Of a stretch of 21,727 nucleotides of DNA, positions 8,529 to 16,577 are shown in pieces (within the stretch, counting starts at the first letter, position 1; the number at the start of each line of letters is the position of its first letter). The notes under the pieces are model-generated. The model saw nothing but the letters and a program-made list of their open reading frames with translations. It did no database searches and was not told where the DNA came from. Position numbers and translations under genes: made by a program. The DNA is from Pseudolabrys sp. (lineage in GTDB: Bacteria > Pseudomonadota > Alphaproteobacteria > Rhizobiales > Xanthobacteraceae). The stretch spans positions 1 to 21,727 of the forward strand of contig JAFAQJ010000270.1 of NCBI GenBank assembly GCA_019246455.1, read 5' to 3'.

Positions 8529-9706
8529 CGGAACATTTTCCGTGGGTCGAAGGCATCACGTACAGCCTCGCCGATGAAGATCAAAAGCGACAGCATGATC
8601 GCGACAGCGAAGAATCCCGTAAGACCAAGCCATGGAGCCTGCACATTGGCCTTGCCTTGCGACAGCATTTCACCGAGCGACGGCGAGCCCGGTGGCAGAC
8701 CAAAGCCGAGAAAGTCGAGCGCGGTCAGCGTCATGACCGAGGTCGAGAGAATGAACGGCAGGAACGTCAGTGTCGCCACCATCGCATTCGGCAACAGATG
8801 CCGGAACATGATGACGATGTTCGTCACGCCGAGCGCGCGGGCCGCCTGAATGTATTCGAGGTTGCGGCCGCGCAGGAATTCGGCGCGCACCAGCCCAACC
8901 AGCCGCAGCCAGGAGAACAGCAGCAAAATGCCGAGCAGCACGAAAAAGCCGGGCACCAGCACCGACGAGATGATGAGCAGTAGATAAAGCTCGGGAATGG
9001 AGCTCCAGATCTCGATGAACCGCTGGAACAACAGATCGGTCCAGCCACCAAAATAGCCTTGCACCGCGCCCGCCGCGACCCCGATCACCGACGACACGAC
9101 CGTTAAAATCAGGCCGAACAACACTGAAATGCGAAACCCGTAGATCAGCCGCGCGACTAGATCGCGACCCTGATCGTCAGTACCGAGCCAGTTGTATTCG
9201 AGATCTCGGCACCCCTTGAGATGCTTGCGCTCGACGACCGGCTTGCACTCCTTTTCGGTGAGCAGCCAAGTCGGCTTTGACGGCGCCGGCGTCGGCAAAT
9301 CCAGATTGTGCGTATCATAGGAATAGCGAATGACCGGCCACAGCATGTAGCCGCCCTTCTCGACGATCTTGTTCTGCAGATACGGGTCGCGGTAGTCGGC
9401 CGCCGTCTCGAAATCGCCGCCGAACGTGGTCTCCGGGTAGGTAAACAGTGCCGGCGAATAATAATGGCTGTCATATTTCACGAGGAACGGCTTGTCGTTG
9501 GCGATGAACTCAGCGAACAGCGAGATGAAAAAAAGAACAAGGAAGAGCCACAACGACCAATAGCCACGCCGATTAGCCTTGAAGTTCTGCCAACGTCGAA
9601 GATTGACGGGCGACAGCGTGATGCGCTTTTGCGTCGGCGGCACGCTGGCGCCCATCGGTGATGGCGGCTGGTGCAGTTCCGGCGGCGAGGATTGACGCGC
9701 GTCCAA
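8525..9706 (-). CDS. yejE: YejE, inner-membrane permease of a peptide ABC transporter
   Basis: Second permease subunit of the Yej importer. The LSPVNLRRWQNFKANRRGYWSLWLFLVLF region and the following IANDKPFLVKYDSHYYSP match the E. coli YejE N-terminus in character. A large periplasmic insert follows (about 70-165), containing TWLLTEKECKP and NWLGTDDQGRD. The BPD-transporter permease domain (about 185-390) has the EAA-type loop around ALGVTNIVIMFRHLLPNAM. The start is TTG at 9706, backed by a good ribosome-binding site. It adds about 34 residues before the conserved LSPVN, so the protein (393 aa) is longer than the roughly 340-aa E. coli YejE. An internal ATG at 9655 is the alternative. Only one base separates it from the yejB stop. 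Confidence 0.94.
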   Translation of the reverse strand: MDARQSSPPELHQPPSPMGASVPPTQKRITLSPVNLRRWQNFKANRRGYWSLWLFLVLFFISLFAEFIANDKPFLVKYDSHYYSPALFTYPETTFGGDFETAADYRDPYLQNKIVEKGGYMLWPVIRYSYDTHNLDLPTPAPSKPTWLLTEKECKPVVERKHLKGCRDLEYNWLGTDDQGRDLVARLIYGFRISVLFGLILTVVSSVIGVAAGAVQGYFGGWTDLLFQRFIEIWSSIPELYLLLIISSVLVPGFFVLLGILLLFSWLRLVGLVRAEFLRGRNLEYIQAARALGVTNIVIMFRHLLPNAMVATLTFLPFILSTSVMTLTALDFLGFGLPPGSPSLGEMLSQGKANVQAPWLGLTGFFAVAIMLSLLIFIGEAVRDAFDPRKMFR

Positions 9707-9707
9707 C

Positions 9708-10820
9708 TCAGACCTCCCGCGTCTCGAAGTCGATGCGCGGATCGATCCAGGTGTAAGTCAGGTCGGAGATGAGATTGATGACGAGCCCCATCAGCGAAAA
9801 GATGTAGAGGTTGGCGAACACGACCGGGTAGTCGCGGTTCAGGACGCTCTCGAAGCTCAAGAGACCTAACCCGTCGAGCGAGAAGATCGTCTCGATCAGC
9901 AACGAGCCGCCAAAGAATGCGCCGATAAAGGCCGATGGAAATCCGGCGATGACGATGAGCATCGCGTTACGGAAAATATGGCCGTAAAGCACCTGAGTCC
10001 GGTTGCACCCCTTGGCCCGCGCCGTCAGCACGTATTGCTTGCGGATTTCTTCCAAAAACGAATTCTTGGTGAGCAGTGTCATGGTGGCGAAAGCCGAGAT
10101 CGCCATCGACGTGATCGGCAGCACCAGATGCCAGAAGTAGTCGAGAATCTTGTGCCACCACGGCAAAGCGGACCAATTGTCCGACGTCAGCCCGCGCAGC
10201 GGGAAAATATCGAAGAACGAACCGCCGGCGAAAAGAATGATGAGGAGGATTGCGAACAGGAAACCAGGAATAGCGTAGCCGATGATGATGATGCCGGACG
10301 TCCAGGTGTCGAACGCGGAGCCGTCGTCGACCGCCTTCTTGATGCCGAGCGGGATCGAAATGAGATACGTGAGCAGTGTCATCCAGATGCCGAGCGACAT
10401 CGATACCGGCAGTTTCTCCTTGATGAGTTGGAGCACGCTGACGTCGCGGAAATAACTTTTGCCAAAATCGAAGCGCGCGTAATTCCACAGCATGATGCCG
10501 AAGCGCTCGTAGGCTGGCTTGTCGAAGCCGAATTGGGCTTCGAGCTTTTTGATGAATTCAGGATCGAGGCCCTGCGCGCCCCGATATTTCGACGACACCG
10601 CGTCTATTTGCGCGCCACTTTGCGCCAGACCGCGGTTGGCGAAATCGCCGCCGCCTCCAGAAATCCGCGATGTCGCTCCGGTATCCGAACCTGAAAGCTG
10701 CGCGATAACGCGTTCGACCGGCCCGCCTGGCGCGAACTGCACCACTACGAACGACACCAACATGATGCCGAGCAGGGTTGGGATCATGAAAAGGACGCGG
10801 CGGACTATGTAAGCGGTCAT
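9708..10820 (-). CDS. yejB: YejB, inner-membrane permease of a peptide ABC transporter
   Basis: First permease subunit of the Yej importer. The 370-aa protein begins with a classic DppB/OppB-type N-terminal helix (YIVRRVLFMIPTLLGIMLVSFVVVQFAPGGPVERV), followed by a periplasmic region rich in Gly/Ser (about 45-110). The BPD permease domain with five further membrane segments follows (about 130-360). The cytoplasmic coupling loop is visible as LTARAKGCNRTQVLYGHIFRNAM, and DGLGLLSFESVLNRDYPVVF is typical of the family. Length is close to E. coli YejB. It starts nine bases after the stop of the second binding-protein gene, and no strong Shine-Dalgarno is seen there, so translation may be coupled. 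Confidence 0.95.
   Translation of the reverse strand: MTAYIVRRVLFMIPTLLGIMLVSFVVVQFAPGGPVERVIAQLSGSDTGATSRISGGGGDFANRGLAQSGAQIDAVSSKYRGAQGLDPEFIKKLEAQFGFDKPAYERFGIMLWNYARFDFGKSYFRDVSVLQLIKEKLPVSMSLGIWMTLLTYLISIPLGIKKAVDDGSAFDTWTSGIIIIGYAIPGFLFAILLIILFAGGSFFDIFPLRGLTSDNWSALPWWHKILDYFWHLVLPITSMAISAFATMTLLTKNSFLEEIRKQYVLTARAKGCNRTQVLYGHIFRNAMLIVIAGFPSAFIGAFFGGSLLIETIFSLDGLGLLSFESVLNRDYPVVFANLYIFSLMGLVINLISDLTYTWIDPRIDFETREV
9713..9718 (-). promoter_or_regulatory. Ribosome-binding site deciding the TTG start of yejE
   Basis: The minus-strand sequence GGGAGG lies six bases before TTG at 9706, inside the last codons of yejB. It is the strongest Shine-Dalgarno in this operon and supports the TTG over the internal ATG at 9655, which has no comparable site. 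Confidence 0.6.
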
Positions 10821-10829
10821 GCGAGGACT

Positions 10830-12689
10830 TTAACCTGCGCGGTCGAGCTTTGTTGCCTTGCCGGCCTCATACCACCAGGTTTCGGGGGCGCCGCGCCCAT
10901 ATTTCGGGGGCTTTGCCGGGTGGGAGAACACATCCCAATACGCCATCCAATGCGAAGCTTTGTGCCAGTGCGGTATCCAATACTGCCCGGCCCGGATCAC
11001 TCGGTCGAGCGCGCGGCACGCGATCGTCAATTCGGGGCGGGTCTTGGCCGCGATGATCAATCCAATCAATTCGTCAATCACCGAATCGGAGATGCCCGCG
11101 AGATTCTGCGTGCCCTTGGTGTTCGCAGCTTGCGAGGAAAAGTAACTGCGAAGCGAGTCACCGGGCGTATTAGAAAAGCTCATGCGCTCGACCGTGATGT
11201 CGAAGTCGAAATCGTCGACGCGCTTGCGATATTGCACAGGATCGACGAGGCGCAGCGTCGCTTCAATGCCAAGCGTCGCGAGATTTTTTATATACGGGCC
11301 GTGATGCGGCTGCAGCCCGCTTTCGTCGAGCAGGAATTCGATTTTCACGGGAGTGCCGTCTGGCGCGATCCGCTTGCCGTCTTTGACGAGGAAACCGGCT
11401 TTTTGCAGAAGCTGCGAAGCTTCACGTAACCATCGGCGGTCTTGGCCTGAGCCGTCTGTCACCGGCGGAACATAGGGTTCACCAAAAACTTCGTCTGAAA
11501 CTTTTCCGCGGAAGCGCTCGAGCAATGCACGCTCCGCCGCGTCGGGCGGACCTTTCGCCATCATCTCTGAATTCTGAAATACCGACTGCGTGCGGTCATA
11601 AGACCCATACATGATAGTTTTGTTAGTCCATTCAAAGTCGAAGGCGTCGATTAGCGCCTCGCGAACCAATCGATTTTGAAACTGCTTACGCCGCGTATTG
11701 ATGAACCAGCCCTGCGCGCCCGACGGCGTTTCATCTGGAAGCACTTCCTGCTTGACGCGGCCGTCTTTGATCGCGGGAAAATCGTACCGGGTCGCCCAAG
11801 TGCGCGAGGTAAATTCCTCGCGGATCAAATAGGCTTTCGCGGTAAAGGCTTCGAAGCCAACATCGCGGTCGCGGAAATATTCGTAGCGGATCGTATCGAA
11901 GTTATTCTGGCCGCGTGCAACAGGAAGCGTCGTGCCCCACCAATCTTTCACACGATCGAATTCAATAAAACGGTTGGACTCGAAGCGACCGACTTTGTAG
12001 GGACCGCAGCCAAGCGGAATATCAAGCGTCGATTCGTCAAACGGGCGCTTTGTGTAGTAGGCACTCGAGAAGATCGGTAAGCCTGCGACGAACAGCGGCA
12101 CGTCACGCGCGCGATTTACAGCGAAATGCACGCTAACCGTGCCGTCGCCTTCGGCTTCCGCGCCTCTGAAGTCACGCAGCAGTTGCGTGATGATCGGGTG
12201 GCCCTTCTCCTTGAGAATGTTCAGCGACCACACGACATCCTTGGCTGTCAGTTGGCTGCCATCGTGGAATTTCGCTTCGGGTCGCAATTTGTAGCGATAG
12301 GTCAACCCATCTTCAGACACCATGACAGACTGCGCGATCAGGCCGTACATCGCGTCGGGCTCGTCCTGGGCCGCCGTCATCAAGCTGGCGAAGGTCCGCT
12401 CCATGCCGAGCGCGCCCTCACCTTTGAAGATGTAGGCGTTGAGCGAATTGAACGTCTGAAATGAGCCGTTGAAACCACGGCTTGTGACGACCTCGGAGTA
12501 GATGCCGCCTTTCGGCGCCGCCGGATTGGCGTAGGAGAAGTTTTTGAAGTCGGCCGGATAACCGAGGTCGCCAAACGCCGAGATGCCGTGACGTTCGGCA
12601 GCCTGGGCTGTCGCTGAGCGGCTCAGCATGCCCGCTACTGCGGCACAACCGCTTAGAACGAGAACATTGCGTCGGGTGACCCGTGCCAT
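10830..12689 (-). CDS. yejA: Periplasmic peptide-binding protein, SBP_bac_5 family (YejA/YepA-type), second copy
   Basis: Solute-binding protein that delivers peptides to YejBEF. The 619-aa precursor starts MARVTRRNVLVLSG. The twin-arginine pair (Arg6-Arg7) and hydrophobic core suggest Tat export with cleavage near ATAQA (about residue 30). An LSGC at 12-15 could instead be a lipobox. The mature part opens with HGISAFGDLGYPADFKNFSYANPAAPKGG, the typical YejA-family start, and continues through the SBP_bac_5 fold (for example LRPEAKFHDGSQLTAKDVVWSLN and PLGCGPYKVGRFE). The open frame continues upstream to 12851, but that part lies inside the preceding gene and lacks a signal sequence. The ATG overlaps the upstream stop by one base (TGATG). 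It is a diverged tandem paralogue of the preceding gene; one may correspond to YepA, the murein-peptide binder described in Agrobacterium. Confidence 0.93.
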   Translation of the reverse strand: MARVTRRNVLVLSGCAAVAGMLSRSATAQAAERHGISAFGDLGYPADFKNFSYANPAAPKGGIYSEVVTSRGFNGSFQTFNSLNAYIFKGEGALGMERTFASLMTAAQDEPDAMYGLIAQSVMVSEDGLTYRYKLRPEAKFHDGSQLTAKDVVWSLNILKEKGHPIITQLLRDFRGAEAEGDGTVSVHFAVNRARDVPLFVAGLPIFSSAYYTKRPFDESTLDIPLGCGPYKVGRFESNRFIEFDRVKDWWGTTLPVARGQNNFDTIRYEYFRDRDVGFEAFTAKAYLIREEFTSRTWATRYDFPAIKDGRVKQEVLPDETPSGAQGWFINTRRKQFQNRLVREALIDAFDFEWTNKTIMYGSYDRTQSVFQNSEMMAKGPPDAAERALLERFRGKVSDEVFGEPYVPPVTDGSGQDRRWLREASQLLQKAGFLVKDGKRIAPDGTPVKIEFLLDESGLQPHHGPYIKNLATLGIEATLRLVDPVQYRKRVDDFDFDITVERMSFSNTPGDSLRSYFSSQAANTKGTQNLAGISDSVIDELIGLIIAAKTRPELTIACRALDRVIRAGQYWIPHWHKASHWMAYWDVFSHPAKPPKYGRGAPETWWYEAGKATKLDRAG

Positions 12690-14554
12690 CAGGCGCGCGA
12701 CGCCTTCGTGGCTTTCTGTGCGTCCCACCACCAGATCGTCGGAAACGCGGAAGTGCCGTATTTCGGCATCGTATCGGGCCGGCCGAAGCGATCCCAACGC
12801 GCAGTGCGCACCTTGCCGTACGTCCACTGCGGCACGACATAGAAATTCCACAGCAGCACGCGATCGAGCGCTTGTGTCGCCGCGACCAGTTCATCCCGAT
12901 CCTTGGTGAAGATGACGCGATCGATCAACGTGTCAACTGCCGGATTCTTGATGCCTACCAGGTTTCGGGAGCCCGGTTGATCTGCCGCTTGCGAGCTCCA
13001 GAAGCCGCGTTGTTCGTTGCCTGGCGATAGCGACTCGCCCCAATTCCCGACAATGATGTCGAAATCCCAGCTGCGCAGGCGATTTTGGTATTGCGCGTCA
13101 TCGACTGTGCGGACATTGACGGCAACCCCAAGACGTTCCAGCGATGGTTTATAGAACAACACGAAGCGTTCGATTGTCGGATCGTCGACCAAAAACTCTG
13201 CGCTCAGTTGTTCGCCGGTTTTCACGTCAACAAGCTTGGTGTTGCGAACTTCATAGCCGGCTTCCTTCAGAAGCCTTAGCGCTTCACGCAGATTCGTCCG
13301 GACGTTCTCAGGGCTGCCATTCACCGGATTGCTATATACGGTCGTGAAAACCTCGGCTGGCACTTTATCACGCACGGTTTCGAGGATTTCGAGCTCCTTA
13401 CCCTGCGGAACACCAGACGACGCGAGTTCGGTGCCTTCAAAATAGCTGGCGATGCGTTTGTATTGGCCGAAGAAGATTTGCTTGTTCATCTCCTCGAAAT
13501 CGAACGCGTAATTGAAAGCCCGGCGTACGCGTGCATCCTTGAATTTGTTGCGGCGAATATTGAAGGCAAAAGCCTGCATCACGCCGAAATTGCGAATCGG
13601 AAACTCCTCCAGAACGACCCGCTGGTCTTTCACCGCCGGGAAGTCGTAGGCGGTGGCCCAGTTCTTTGCGCTGTTCTCGGTACGCCAATCGACCTGATCG
13701 CCTTTGAAGGCTTCGAGCGCCACGGTGGAATCCCGGAAATATTCAAACCGTAGCTCGTCGAAATTATAGTGCCCGATATTGACTGGAAGGCTCGCGGACC
13801 AGTGCTCCTTGATACGCTCGTAGACAATCGAGCGCCCGGGAGCGAAATCCTTGATGCGGTAGGGTCCCGAACCGAGCGGCGGCTCGAGCGTAGTCGCCGT
13901 GACGTCGCGCTTCTTTCCGTTCTTGTCCGAGCCTTCCCACCAATGTTTCGGCAAGACGTAAAGCTGGCCAACGATCTGCGGCAATTCGCGGTTGCCTGGG
14001 CCATCGAATGTGAAAGTGACGTCGCGTTCGCCCGTTTTTTCCGCTTTCACGACATGTCGATAGTAGGCGCCAAGCTGCGGGCTGTTGGCTTTGATGACAC
14101 CTAGCGAAAAAATCACGTCGTCAGCCGTGATGGGCTTTCCATCCTGCCAGCGCGCATTCGCCCGTAACCGATACACGACCGACGAATAATCCGGCGGATA
14201 GCTCACCGCTTCGGCAATCAGGCCGTATTCAGTCGACACTTCGTCGAGCGCCGGCGCCATCAGCGTTTGAGCGACGAGTTCAAGGCCGCTGGCCAGGCTG
14301 CCTTTCACGCCGGCCACGACTAGATTGAAATTGTCGAACGTGCCGAACGCGATCTGACGGACTGCGCCGCCTTTCGGCGCCGACGGATTGACGTAGTCGA
14401 AATTCTTGAAGTTCGCGGGATATTTCAGCTCGCCGAACAGCGACAGACCGTGCTGCCATTTCTGTTCTTGCGCCAATGCCGGAACGAAACGGAAAGCCGG
14501 CGCGGCGAGCGCAGCGCCAGAGGTCGCAAGGATTTGCCGGCGGTTAGGACGCAC
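12689..14554 (-). CDS. yejA: Periplasmic peptide-binding protein, SBP_bac_5 family (YejA/YepA-type), first copy
   Basis: First gene of the yej operon and second binding protein for the YejBEF importer. The 621-aa precursor starts at GTG (14554), preceded by AGGGA six bases upstream. The leader MRPNRRQILATSGAALAAPA has a twin-arginine motif (Arg5-Arg6) and a signal-peptidase site after FVPALA (about residue 28), suggesting Tat export. The mature N-terminus HGLSLFGELKYPANFKNFDYVNPSAPKGG is the YejA family signature. Later motifs include LRANARWQDGKPITADDVIFSLG and EPPLGSGPYRIKDFAPG. Length is normal. A 117-base gap upstream, with a palindrome and a possible -10 element, is the likely operon promoter. 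Which of the two copies is YejA and which YepA cannot be decided by eye. Confidence 0.93.
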   Translation of the reverse strand: MRPNRRQILATSGAALAAPAFRFVPALAQEQKWQHGLSLFGELKYPANFKNFDYVNPSAPKGGAVRQIAFGTFDNFNLVVAGVKGSLASGLELVAQTLMAPALDEVSTEYGLIAEAVSYPPDYSSVVYRLRANARWQDGKPITADDVIFSLGVIKANSPQLGAYYRHVVKAEKTGERDVTFTFDGPGNRELPQIVGQLYVLPKHWWEGSDKNGKKRDVTATTLEPPLGSGPYRIKDFAPGRSIVYERIKEHWSASLPVNIGHYNFDELRFEYFRDSTVALEAFKGDQVDWRTENSAKNWATAYDFPAVKDQRVVLEEFPIRNFGVMQAFAFNIRRNKFKDARVRRAFNYAFDFEEMNKQIFFGQYKRIASYFEGTELASSGVPQGKELEILETVRDKVPAEVFTTVYSNPVNGSPENVRTNLREALRLLKEAGYEVRNTKLVDVKTGEQLSAEFLVDDPTIERFVLFYKPSLERLGVAVNVRTVDDAQYQNRLRSWDFDIIVGNWGESLSPGNEQRGFWSSQAADQPGSRNLVGIKNPAVDTLIDRVIFTKDRDELVAATQALDRVLLWNFYVVPQWTYGKVRTARWDRFGRPDTMPKYGTSAFPTIWWWDAQKATKASRA

Positions 14555-14592
14555 GCGATGTCCCTTGTGTGAGCAAACAGGGTTTATCGCCG

Positions 14593-14643
14593 ATTATGTC
14601 CGATTTTCGGTCGCATTCCCCGAACTACCGCATATCTGCGGTA
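14593..14643 (-). promoter_or_regulatory. Candidate promoter/operator region of the yej operon
   Basis: This lies in the 117-base gap between cycM and the first binding-protein gene. It contains the inverted repeat TACCGCA-TATC-TGCGGTA (14626-14643), a smaller repeat CCGA-TTT-TCGG (14600-14610) and, on the minus strand, CATAAT (14593-14598), which matches a sigma70 -10 box at five of six bases. No convincing -35 is seen at the right distance. No T-run follows the palindrome on the minus strand, so an operator is more likely than a terminator for cycM. Confidence 0.3.
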
Positions 14644-14671
14644 ATCAGCCTCACTATTGTGGGAACGATGC

Positions 14672-15226
14672 CTACTTCTTCGCGGTCGGCAGCGGCTTTG
14701 GGCTGTCTGACAGTGTACGAAGGTACGCAATCACGTCGGCGCGCTGGGTATCGCGCGACAGGCCGGCGAATGTCATGTTGGTGCCGGGGATGTAGTTGCG
14801 CGGATTGGTGAGGAATTTGTCGAGCTCTTGGTAGCTCCACTCGCCACCTTTGGACTTCATGGCCGCCGAGAAGTTGAAACCGCCACGGTCCTTGCCGCGC
14901 TCCTCGCCGACGATGCCGTACAAATTCGGACCGACACGGTTGGGGCCGCCCTTCTCGAAGGTGTGGCAGGCCTGGCACTGCTTGGCGGTCGCCTGACCCT
15001 TTTCGGCCGACGCGCTCGCGAGCAATTCCTCAATCGGTTTAGAGGGCTCGGCCGGACCAGCGGCGCTGCCGCCACCCTCGTGCGTTTCCTTGACCGCGAT
15101 GTTGTATCCGGGCTTCGCAGGCTTTTCCGGCGAAAACAGTGCGCCGGCGGTGATGTTGAGCGCGAGCAGGATCAAGCAGGTGCCCAGCACCGCGCCCATT
15201 ATCTTATTGAGTTCAAAGGAGTTCAT
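14672..15226 (-). CDS. cycM: Membrane-anchored cytochrome c (CycM type)
   Basis: Class I c-type cytochrome carrying electrons from the bc1 complex toward a terminal oxidase, tethered to the periplasmic face by an uncleaved N-terminal helix. The chosen ATG gives 184 aa starting MNSFELNKIMGAVLGTCLIL, the conserved N-terminus of Bradyrhizobium CycM; an upstream in-frame start at 15304 adds an unsupported basic extension. After the anchor (about 10-30) comes a Pro/Gly/Glu-rich linker. The haem-binding motif CQACH (Cys84, Cys87, His88) follows, and the distal ligand is Met151 in YIPGTNMTFAGL. The C-terminal VIAYLRTLSD is typical. It is divergent from kdsB, with 174 bases between the two starts. 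Confidence 0.93.
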   Translation of the reverse strand: MNSFELNKIMGAVLGTCLILLALNITAGALFSPEKPAKPGYNIAVKETHEGGGSAAGPAEPSKPIEELLASASAEKGQATAKQCQACHTFEKGGPNRVGPNLYGIVGEERGKDRGGFNFSAAMKSKGGEWSYQELDKFLTNPRNYIPGTNMTFAGLSRDTQRADVIAYLRTLSDSPKPLPTAKK

Positions 15227-15400
15227 CGATGTGCGGCTCGCGAAAAAAAAACGGCGGAACGCCCGGCGGAAGACGACTCCGAGATACCGGTTTGCCCGCC
15301 CCAAGGCAACCCGTTATGAAACGCGAACACGCGATACATCGGCGCCATGATCGATACGTCGGCGATTGCCGGTGCCGACCACGGGATTGCTTGGTCAGAC

Positions 15401-16132
15401 ATGCCGGTTCGCTCGACGATCATTCTGATCCCGGCCCGCATGGCCGCAACGCGCCTCCCCGGTAAGCCGCTCATCGATATCAACGGCGTTCCGATGATCG
15501 TTCACGTCGTGCGCCGCGCGCAGGAAGCTGCGCTCGGCGAGGTGGTGGTCGCTACCGATTCCGAGCCGGTGCAGGCTGCGGTCGAAAAGGCCGGTGGTCG
15601 CGCGGTGATGACGCGCTCGGACCATGCGTCGGGCTCCGATCGCATCTACGAGGCGCTGACCGAGATCGATCCCGAACGCCGCTTCACCACCATCGTCAAT
15701 GTGCAGGGCGATTTGCCGCAGATTGCGCCGCATGACATTCGCGCCGCGCTCGTTCCTCTTGCCGACCCCGAGGTCGATATCGCCACCCTCGCCGCCGAGA
15801 TCACGGTAGCTGAAGAGCGAACCAATCCGAACGTGGTGAAGGTCGAGGGCAAAGCGGTCGCTCCGAACCGACTGCGCGCCACGCGCTTCACCCGCGCCGA
15901 CGCGACCGGCACGGGCCCGCACTACCATCATATCGGGCTTTATGCCTATACGCGCGCGGCGCTCGAAAAATTCGTGCACCTGCCGCCATCGATCGACGAG
16001 CAGCGCGAGAAGCTCGAACAACTGCGCGCGATGGACGCCGGCATGCGCATCGACGTGATGATCGTCAAAAGCTCCCCCCTTGGCGTCGATACGCCGGAGG
16101 ATCTGGAGATAGCACGGAAGGTCGTGTGGTAA
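15401..16132 (+). CDS. kdsB: 3-deoxy-manno-octulosonate cytidylyltransferase (CMP-Kdo synthetase)
   Basis: Cytoplasmic enzyme that activates Kdo with CTP to CMP-Kdo for the inner core of lipopolysaccharide. The 243-aa protein starts [24 protein letters not shown], the CTP-binding signature. Other marks are [10 protein letters not shown], the metal-binding [36 protein letters not shown] and the C-terminal GVDTPEDLE. The common form of the metal motif is NVQGDEP; the Leu here replaces Glu but leaves Asp in place. An in-frame ATG at 15347 would add 18 residues. I prefer 15401 because homologues begin just before the IPAR motif, although neither start has a strong Shine-Dalgarno. The gene indicates a Gram-negative LPS-making cell. 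Confidence 0.93.
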   Translation: MPVRSTIILIPARMAATRLPGKPLIDINGVPMIVHVVRRAQEAALGEVVVATDSEPVQAAVEKAGGRAVMTRSDHASGSDRIYEALTEIDPERRFTTIVNVQGDLPQIAPHDIRAALVPLADPEVDIATLAAEITVAEERTNPNVVKVEGKAVAPNRLRATRFTRADATGTGPHYHHIGLYAYTRAALEKFVHLPPSIDEQREKLEQLRAMDAGMRIDVMIVKSSPLGVDTPEDLEIARKVVW

Positions 16133-16155
16133 TCCAACCTGTGGCGATCAACACA

Positions 16156-16380
16156 TTATTGCGCGCCGTTGCCGAACGTCTTGAGCGCCTCATTGACCTT
16201 CGACAGCACATCAGCGGTGCGCTCGGCGAAGTAGGTGCTGACGATCCGCTTGACGGCTCGCACGGTTGTGTCGGTGGGGTCGATCCCGGCCGCGACTAGG
16301 CGCGCGTCCAGGTCTGCGTGAACCTCGCCTTCCTCGAACATCTTCACGATCGTGACCTCCGGTGAGAACCATATCGACAT
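16156..16380 (-). CDS. Small protein of unknown function (74 aa)
   Basis: I do not recognise a family. From the ATG at 16380 the protein starts MSIWFSPEVTIVKMFEEGEV and continues with an acidic middle and the helical, amphipathic C-terminus VRAVKRIVSTYFAERTADVLSKVNEALKTFG. There is no signal peptide or membrane segment. The frame stays open upstream to 16527, but the added 49 residues look like low-quality coding (Ala/Arg/Ser-rich, no motif), so the shorter form is preferred. No clear ribosome-binding site is seen. It converges on kdsB with 23 bases between the stops. Its balanced composition, unlike the Arg-rich shadow frames nearby, argues that it is real. Confidence 0.5.
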   Translation of the reverse strand: MSIWFSPEVTIVKMFEEGEVHADLDARLVAAGIDPTDTTVRAVKRIVSTYFAERTADVLSKVNEALKTFGNGAQ

Positions 16381-16495
16381 TACCTGCCGCGGCACAGAGA
16401 TACGACAAGTCGCATGCGTATCTTTTTCCTTACTGATGACGCGCAGTTCACAGGCCGCTGCGGCCCGACTTTCTGCGACCAGCGCAGCGCTTCGG

Positions 16496-16507
16496 TAACG
16501 ATCGTTA
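16496..16507. repeat. Perfect 12-bp palindrome in a divergent intergenic region
   Basis: TAACGATCGTTA is fully self-complementary. It sits between the minus-strand 74-aa gene (start 16380) and the plus-strand 26-aa ORF (start 16578), where a dimeric regulator could serve either side. Apart from this and the micro-ORF, the stretch 16381-16772 shows nothing else I can support. Confidence 0.35.
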
Positions 16508-16577
16508 AGCGTAGGCGGGAACGGCATATGGGGCCGTGCGTTCGAATTGTGCCGTTCACACTTAAGGGGGATCTGCC

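Noticed and set aside
9978..10694. Plus-strand open frame of 238 codons opposite yejB
   Set aside because: No signal, motif or ribosome-binding site; yejB on the other strand is unmistakable.
12690..12851. Upstream extension of the second binding-protein gene
   Set aside because: The added residues lie within the preceding gene, remove the signal peptide from the N-terminus, and a TGATG-coupled ATG with a Tat leader is available at 12689.
15243..15251. Run of nine A residues upstream of cycM
   Set aside because: It could be taken as a terminator tract, but no stem adjoins it, and it lies upstream of the cycM start. Only a possible slippage site.
15264..15316. Possible sigma70 promoter before kdsB (TTGCCC with TTATGA)
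   Set aside because: Both hexamers match poorly and alphaproteobacterial promoters are loose, so there is no usable support.
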